From contig DBBT01000059.1 in the NCBI GenBank assembly GCA_002292345.1, forward strand, positions 1,573 to 12,466: 10,894 bases of DNA, in the 5' to 3' direction. The notes under the pieces are model-generated. The model worked only from the letters and a program-made list of their open reading frames with translations, was not told the DNA's origin and did no database searches. Positions 6,811 to 10,894 of this stretch are shown in pieces. Within the stretch, counting starts at the first letter, position 1. Every line of letters begins with the position of its first letter. The DNA is from Opitutia bacterium UBA977 (lineage in GTDB: Bacteria; Verrucomicrobiota; Verrucomicrobiia; Opitutales; Coraliomargaritaceae). The position numbers and the translations under genes were made by a program.

Positions 6811-8301
6811 ATGACAAAAATGCTACATAAAGCCATCGGGATCGGGCTGTTGTCGTTACTAAATCTAGCGCACGCAGGGCCTTCTAAGCCGAATATTTTG
6901 TTCATCATGGCGGATGACCATTCGAAAAACGCCATTAGTTGCTATGGGAACAAGGACATCCAGACCCCGGGGCTAGATCGGCTGGCGGACGGGGGCATGC
7001 GTTTCGAGCACGCGCTCACCCCGAACTCGTTTTGCACGCCGGCACGTGCGGCGGTGTTGACTGGTAAGTACTCGCACCGCAATGGGGTCACGCATCTTAA
7101 TCAAGAGTTCGACGGCTCACAGCGGACTTTTCCTAAGCTGCTGCAAGCCGCGGGCTACGCGACCGCGTTGTTTGGCAAATGGCATCTGCTCTCCGAGCCG
7201 ACCGGGTTTGACCATTATTGCGTGATGAAAATGCAGGGCATGGCACAGGACCCGACCGTATGGGAAAAGGGCGAGACTTGGGTGGCGTGGTCGCCGAAAG
7301 ATCGCAAGAGTGCGTTTAAAGGCGGCCGCAAGCTGATCGGTTATAACAATGATGTAATGACCGATGAGGCGCTGGGCTGGATCAAAAATCGAGATCAAAC
7401 CAAGCCGTTTTGCCTACTGCTACATCCGAAACCCCCGCACGCGCCTTATTCGCCTGCAAAGCGCTATGAGGACTTTTTGAAGGATGTAGTCATTTCCGAA
7501 CCAGCGACACTGCTGGATGATTATGAAGGGCGGACACCAGCGGCGATTGCTGAGACCATGCGTAGTAACCGCTTGCTATTGGGCCCCCCTTGGCAGCAGC
7601 TTCGCAAGCAGTTGGAAAAACAGAATCCAGGCATTTCCCGAGACGAGCTAACCCGGGCTATTTATCAGGATTATATTAAAGGTTATTACCGTTTAGTGAT
7701 GGGAGTGGATGATAACATCACCCGCGTACTCGATTATCTGGAGCAGAGTGGCTTGGATCAGAATACCCTAGTGATTTATACCTCCGACCAAGGATTCTCG
7801 CTGGGGGAGCATGGTTTCTACAACAAGCAGTGGATGTATGAACCGGCGCTGCACCAACCTTTGATCGTTCGCTATCCTAGTAAAATTAAGGCTGGTTCGG
7901 TGCATGAGTCGATGGTCAATCATGTCGATTTGGCGCCGACACTCTTGGATTTTGCGGGGCTCCCGATTCCGGATGACATGCAAGGGTATTCGCTGAAGCC
8001 TATTCTCGAAGGTCGTGCCGAAAAGGTGCGTGATGCCTCTTACTATCATTTCTACAGTCACGGAGAGAATAACTTGCCCGAAATGATCGGGGTGCGCACA
8101 GCAGAGTATAAGCTGATTCACTATCCGGGCATGGATGACGCATACCAATGGGAGTTGTTTGACCTGAAACGCGATCCTGATGAGATGCGGAATCTGTATG
8201 GAAATCCCGAATACAGCGAAGTCCTTGAGCAGATGGAATCCGAGCTTAAACTACTCATTCAATCAGTGGGAGATCCTGTTAAGGCTCCCAAGCTAATGTA
8301 G
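6811..8301 (+). CDS. Exported type I sulfatase 4, CTPAR-type (N-acetylglucosamine-6-/iduronate-sulfatase-like)
   Basis: This type I sulfatase uses the Ala variant of the signature. Counted from ATG 6811 it shows DD at 35-36, CTPAR with the formylglycine cysteine at 75, KWH at 123-125, His210 in PPHAPY, and SDQGFSLGEHG (Asp326, Gln327, His334) followed by Lys339. SDQG in place of SDNG, together with the LGEHG-x-x-x-K segment, is typical of the sulfatase branch containing bacterial N-acetylglucosamine-6-sulfatase-like and iduronate-2-sulfatase-like enzymes, often with a DUF4976-type C-terminal region; here ELFDLKRDPDEMRNL fits that region. The exact substrate is not decided. The signal peptide (MTKMLHK, hydrophobic core, AHA) supports a start at ATG 6811. 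An in-frame TTG at 6775 overlapping the SGNH stop would add a His-rich leader (HHHNH) that spoils the signal peptide. No good Shine-Dalgarno is seen for either start. It follows the SGNH gene by 32 nt. Confidence 0.91.
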   Translation: MTKMLHKAIGIGLLSLLNLAHAGPSKPNILFIMADDHSKNAISCYGNKDIQTPGLDRLADGGMRFEHALTPNSFCTPARAAVLTGKYSHRNGVTHLNQEFDGSQRTFPKLLQAAGYATALFGKWHLLSEPTGFDHYCVMKMQGMAQDPTVWEKGETWVAWSPKDRKSAFKGGRKLIGYNNDVMTDEALGWIKNRDQTKPFCLLLHPKPPHAPYSPAKRYEDFLKDVVISEPATLLDDYEGRTPAAIAETMRSNRLLLGPPWQQLRKQLEKQNPGISRDELTRAIYQDYIKGYYRLVMGVDDNITRVLDYLEQSGLDQNTLVIYTSDQGFSLGEHGFYNKQWMYEPALHQPLIVRYPSKIKAGSVHESMVNHVDLAPTLLDFAGLPIPDDMQGYSLKPILEGRAEKVRDASYYHFYSHGENNLPEMIGVRTAEYKLIHYPGMDDAYQWELFDLKRDPDEMRNLYGNPEYSEVLEQMESELKLLIQSVGDPVKAPKLM

Positions 8302-8313
8302 GCGTGAATCTTT

Positions 8314-9798
8314 ATGATATTCGAAAGATCGATACGATTAATCGGGTTACTCGCACTTTATCCGCTATTAAGTGTTGCCGAGGTTGCAGATCATCTCACT
8401 CGTCTTGCCACGGCAAGCGCTTATCCGAATGTGGTCATTATTCTTGCCGATGATATGGGCTATGGAGATGTCTCTTGTTATAATTCAGATTCCAAGATTG
8501 CGACGCCGCATATTGATCAGATTGCTGCAGAAGGTCTGCGTTTTATGGATGCTCATTCGGCATCCGGTACCTGCACACCATCTCGCTACGGCTTGCTGAC
8601 GGGGGTTAATCCAGCACGCACAGGTGTTAGGAATAGGCTCTTGAAAAAGGGGGCTCCGATTATTTCGGAACACGAGGCAACGCTTGCCACAATGTTTAGC
8701 GATAATCGTTACAAGACCGCGATGGTGGGGAAGTGGCACCTCGGATTTGAGATGGTCACCTCAGCCGACAAGCCTGCCTTTGATTTTTCCAAAGCGCTCT
8801 CGGGTGGGCCTTTGGATCGTGGGTTTGATACTTTTTTTGGCATTCATTCGTCTCCTGGTGCAGGGCCTTATTTTTATATCAGAGATCGCAGTCCAGTTAA
8901 CAAACCGACCGAGTGGACCAAAGGGTTTTCGGGGCGAGGAGATCGTCAAGGTCTAGAACAAAAGCGAGCAACATGGGCATCTGGAAGTATTGCGCCGGGC
9001 TATGATCCCGAGATGGTGGGTGCCACTTTGTGTGATGAGGCGGTCAGCATTATCCATCGCCACGTAGAATCGGAGGGGAATCAGCCACTGTTCCTCTACT
9101 ATGCACTGGCGTCTCCGCACGCACCTTGGTTGCCGGAAAAAGAATATGCCGGCAAAAGCGGAGCCGGGGCTTACGGTGATTTTGTCATGCAACTGGATGC
9201 GGAAGTGGGGCGGGTACACGCTGCGTTGAAAGAGTCTGGCCTTGCGCAAAATACGATTCTGATTTTCACCAGTGATAACGGCCCTCGATGGCTCGCAGCT
9301 GAGATTAAAAAATACCGGCATCGTGCGGCAGGTGCTTTGCGCGGCAGTAAGGCTTTTTCGTATGAGGGCGGACATCGCGTGCCGTTCATAGTGAAGTGGC
9401 CTAGCGAGATTCGGGAATCAAGCGTTACGGCGAGTACCATCAACTTTACCGATGTCTTTGCGACCTTCGCGGATGTGTTAAAAGTGCCTGCGGAGGACAT
9501 GTATTTGGGTTCTATCAGAGACAGCCATAGCTTTCTGGCTTCGATGCGAACGCCGGATGTGCGTCATTCACGACCTGCGATGGTCAATACCCCCGATTGT
9601 ATTCGCGTCGGGGATTGGAAATTAATTGCTTCCAAGCGTGGCGGAGGTCCAGAGGCGCAGGACCTGAAGCGTTTTGAACTCTACTACTTGTTGGATGATC
9701 TCTCGGAGGAGATTAATTTGATATCCGACAACCCTGAGCGCGCGAACCACCTGTTCCTTAAGTACAAAAAGTTTTTAAGTGAGCGTAGCTTGAAATAG
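8314..9798 (+). CDS. Exported type I sulfatase 5 (arylsulfatase A-like)
   Basis: This 494-residue type I sulfatase resembles the arylsulfatase A/cerebroside-sulfatase branch. It has DD at 46-47, CTPSR with the formylglycine cysteine at 87, KWH at 140-142, His269 in SPHAPW, DN at 321-322 and Lys346 in RGSK-x4-EGGHRVP. The N-terminus has a charged start and a hydrophobic stretch ending near SVA (about 22), then a short linker before the first strand; it reads as a signal peptide. The region 145-235 is an insert rich in Gly and aromatic residues and may shape substrate recognition. It begins 12 nt after sulfatase 4, with AGGCGTGA upstream as a modest ribosome binding site. It is the last operon gene. 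Six bases past its stop the sequence turns into the remnant of an opposite-strand AraC gene, so its 3' end lies at a probable recombination junction. Substrate unknown. Confidence 0.92.
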   Translation: MIFERSIRLIGLLALYPLLSVAEVADHLTRLATASAYPNVVIILADDMGYGDVSCYNSDSKIATPHIDQIAAEGLRFMDAHSASGTCTPSRYGLLTGVNPARTGVRNRLLKKGAPIISEHEATLATMFSDNRYKTAMVGKWHLGFEMVTSADKPAFDFSKALSGGPLDRGFDTFFGIHSSPGAGPYFYIRDRSPVNKPTEWTKGFSGRGDRQGLEQKRATWASGSIAPGYDPEMVGATLCDEAVSIIHRHVESEGNQPLFLYYALASPHAPWLPEKEYAGKSGAGAYGDFVMQLDAEVGRVHAALKESGLAQNTILIFTSDNGPRWLAAEIKKYRHRAAGALRGSKAFSYEGGHRVPFIVKWPSEIRESSVTASTINFTDVFATFADVLKVPAEDMYLGSIRDSHSFLASMRTPDVRHSRPAMVNTPDCIRVGDWKLIASKRGGGPEAQDLKRFELYYLLDDLSEEINLISDNPERANHLFLKYKKFLSERSLK

Positions 9799-9803
9799 AT
9801 CGA

Positions 9804-9962
9804 GGCAATTTGTTCCATTTGGCAGTTGAGCATGGTGTGTTTCGGCGCGTGGCCTGTCAGCCGGGTGTATTTTTTGCGGAAGGCATCGTAGGACTGACCC
9901 AGGGCTTGTGCGGAGTGCAGCAGGCCTTCGCTATCGTTGAGGTGCTGCTCCAAGGTCTGACC
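9804..9962 (-). pseudogene. Truncated AraC-family regulator remnant (helix-turn-helix fragment)
   Basis: Read on the minus strand, about 52 residues (9959 down to 9804) match the first half of an AraC-type DNA-binding domain. The core LGQSYDAFRKKYTRLTG has the usual spacing of the recognition helix and following turn, and is followed by APKHTMLNCQMEQIA, where family members have SPxxYxxxxRIExA. The second helix-turn-helix, normally another 50 or so residues, is absent. The frame instead runs into the antisense of the sulfatase 5 stop region. Upstream, a further dozen residues up to about 9995 may belong to it before it collides with the start of the divergent PAS-AraC gene. There is no start codon of its own. 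The motif is seen directly; decay by deletion or recombination is inferred. It is unlikely to be functional. Confidence 0.6.
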
Positions 9963-10010
9963 TGCGCCGTGGTTTAGACTTGGTGTTTCAGCTGACAAGT
10001 GCTGTATAAC

Positions 10011-10793
10011 ATGACTGAAATGAGTGATCATCAACCATTGGACAAACAGGCGCTGCGCGCCCGCGAACAATTTCGCGCGCGTTTGCATGGCGCTGAACTT
10101 CAGCCTCTGTTTGATTATTTGCCGGATGTCTATTTTGTCGCCAAAGACATGCAGGGTCGCGTGATGCTGGCGAATCAGTTAGCGGCGCGGATGTGTGGTT
10201 TTGAGCGGGAGTTGGATATGGTCGGTAAGACGGATTTGGAGATTTTTGCAGAGGATCGGGCTCGTGGATATATGCAGGATGATCGCCATGTGTTTGAAAC
10301 AGGGGAGAGCATCGTCGATCGTGTGGAGATGGCACCGGATCCGAATAATTCGATTAACTGGATGGTGGTGACCAAGGTGCCGCTTTACTCGAGCGAGGGG
10401 GAGATGGTCGGGCTGGCCTGTATTGCGCGCAATACGGTGGATACCCATACTGCGCTGCGTCCCTACACTGCGATGAACGAAGTGCTCGAGCATGTGCGCT
10501 TGCACTATGCGCAGCCGATCAAAATTGATCAGCTGGCAGAGATGGTGCATTTATCGACGAGTCAGTTTGAGCGCCGCTTTCGTCAATTATTCGTGCTCAC
10601 GCCGACCAAGCATATTCAGAATGTCCGCGTCAGTGCGGCCTGTCATCGACTGGCTTCGAGCCATGAGACGGTGGCGACGATTGCTGCGGAGGTGGGGTTT
10701 TATGACCAGAGTCATTTTACGCGGGCTTTTCAGCGGGTGATGGGGGTCTCTCCAAGTAAGTATCGAAAGCAGGAACGGCGCCGAGTGCTGTAA
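10011..10793 (+). CDS. AraC-family transcriptional regulator with N-terminal PAS domain
   Basis: This is a cytoplasmic one-component regulator of 260 residues from ATG 10011. Residues of about 31-143 look like a PAS sensor domain: LFDYLPDVYFVAKD, then a helix and VGKTDLEIF, and a last strand WMVVTKVPLYSSEGEMVGLACIARN. Residues of about 152-256 form the AraC/XylS DNA-binding domain with both helix-turn-helices: IDQLAEMVHLSTSQFERRFRQLF and VATIAAEVGFYDQSHFTRAFQRVMGVSPSKYR. There is no membrane segment and no Cys/His heme motif that I can assign. It probably senses a small ligand, perhaps a sugar released by the locus, and activates the operon or neighbours; the target is inferred from position only. 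An in-frame GTG at 9999 and ATG at 10020 are alternative starts, and no strong ribosome binding site decides. It is about 210 nt from sulfatase 5 and likely a separate transcript. Confidence 0.88.
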   Translation: MTEMSDHQPLDKQALRAREQFRARLHGAELQPLFDYLPDVYFVAKDMQGRVMLANQLAARMCGFERELDMVGKTDLEIFAEDRARGYMQDDRHVFETGESIVDRVEMAPDPNNSINWMVVTKVPLYSSEGEMVGLACIARNTVDTHTALRPYTAMNEVLEHVRLHYAQPIKIDQLAEMVHLSTSQFERRFRQLFVLTPTKHIQNVRVSAACHRLASSHETVATIAAEVGFYDQSHFTRAFQRVMGVSPSKYRKQERRRVL

Positions 10794-10831
10794 TATACAT
10801 GAGGCTGCTGCTATTTTACAAGACACTGGCT

Positions 10832-10865
10832 GGGGGATGTGCTAATATATACATATTATACCCCC
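10832..10865. repeat. Nested inverted repeat after the regulator gene
   Basis: GGGGG at 10832-10836 faces CCCCC at 10861-10865, and inside them TAATAT (10843-10848) faces ATATTA (10853-10858) across a 4-nt loop. The arms between are mismatched, and no T-run follows, so it is a poor terminator. It could be an operator or promoter element for a gene beyond the window. A related AT sequence, TAATATACAT, occurs at 10791-10800 at the stop codon of the regulator. Confidence 0.3.
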
Positions 10866-10894
10866 GAATTATCATAGCCCCATCGTGATCGAAT

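Noticed and set aside
9684..10088. Whole 134-codon minus-strand frame taken as an intact gene.
   Set aside because: Only the middle part resembles AraC. Its ends are antisense to sulfatase 5 and to the start of the PAS-AraC gene, so it is a remnant rather than a gene.
10832..10865. Rho-independent terminator after the regulator.
   Set aside because: The stem is interrupted by mismatches and no T-run follows on the + strand.
1..10894. CRISPR array, insertion sequence, transposase, integrase or rRNA.
   Set aside because: No regularly spaced repeats, terminal inverted repeats with a transposase, or RNA gene motifs were seen on either strand.

Overview
The window looks like part of a sulfated-polysaccharide degradation locus from a marine or otherwise polysaccharide-specialised PVC-group bacterium. 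A Verrucomicrobiota of the Opitutae/Puniceicoccales kind (Coraliomargarita- or Lentimonas-like) fits best; Kiritimatiellota or Lentisphaerota are possible. The reasons are the density of exported type I sulfatases, the short unstructured junctions between them, and an AraC-type activator with an N-terminal PAS domain. No taxonomic marker gene is present, so this is an inference from gene content.

Layout. Positions 1-280 are non-coding and hold a plausible promoter: an extended -10 box TGGTATAAT at 130-138, with an 18-bp hyphenated palindrome just upstream at 93-110. Six genes follow on the + strand, closely packed and probably one transcript: sulfatase 1 (281-2551), sulfatase 2 (about 2564-4048), sulfatase 3 (4123-6027), an SGNH/GDSL hydrolase (6041-6778), sulfatase 4 (about 6811-8301) and sulfatase 5 (8314-9798). 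A short spacer (9799-10010) carries on the - strand the remains of an unrelated AraC-family gene, cut off just past the last sulfatase stop codon. A PAS-AraC regulator (about 10011-10793) and about 100 bp of AT-rich flank with inverted repeats close the window.

How the genes work together. All five sulfatases have a signal peptide and the formylglycine motif (CxPSR or CxPAR), so they should act outside the cytoplasm on a sulfated glycan. Sulfatases 1 and 3 are clear paralogues; 2, 4 and 5 differ from them and from each other, giving about four specificity classes in one operon. The SGNH enzyme is probably a carbohydrate esterase that removes acyl (for example acetyl) groups. The unit therefore looks like a decoration-removal module: desulfation at several positions plus deacylation, under a ligand-sensing activator. 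The window has no glycoside hydrolase, polysaccharide lyase, transporter or formylglycine-generating enzyme, so these must be encoded elsewhere.

The most notable structural points are a second copy of the C-terminal tail sequence of sulfatase 1, stranded in the 2/3 junction so that sulfatase 2 is flanked by two diverged direct copies, and the truncated AraC remnant at 9804-9962. Both suggest that the cluster was assembled by recombination.
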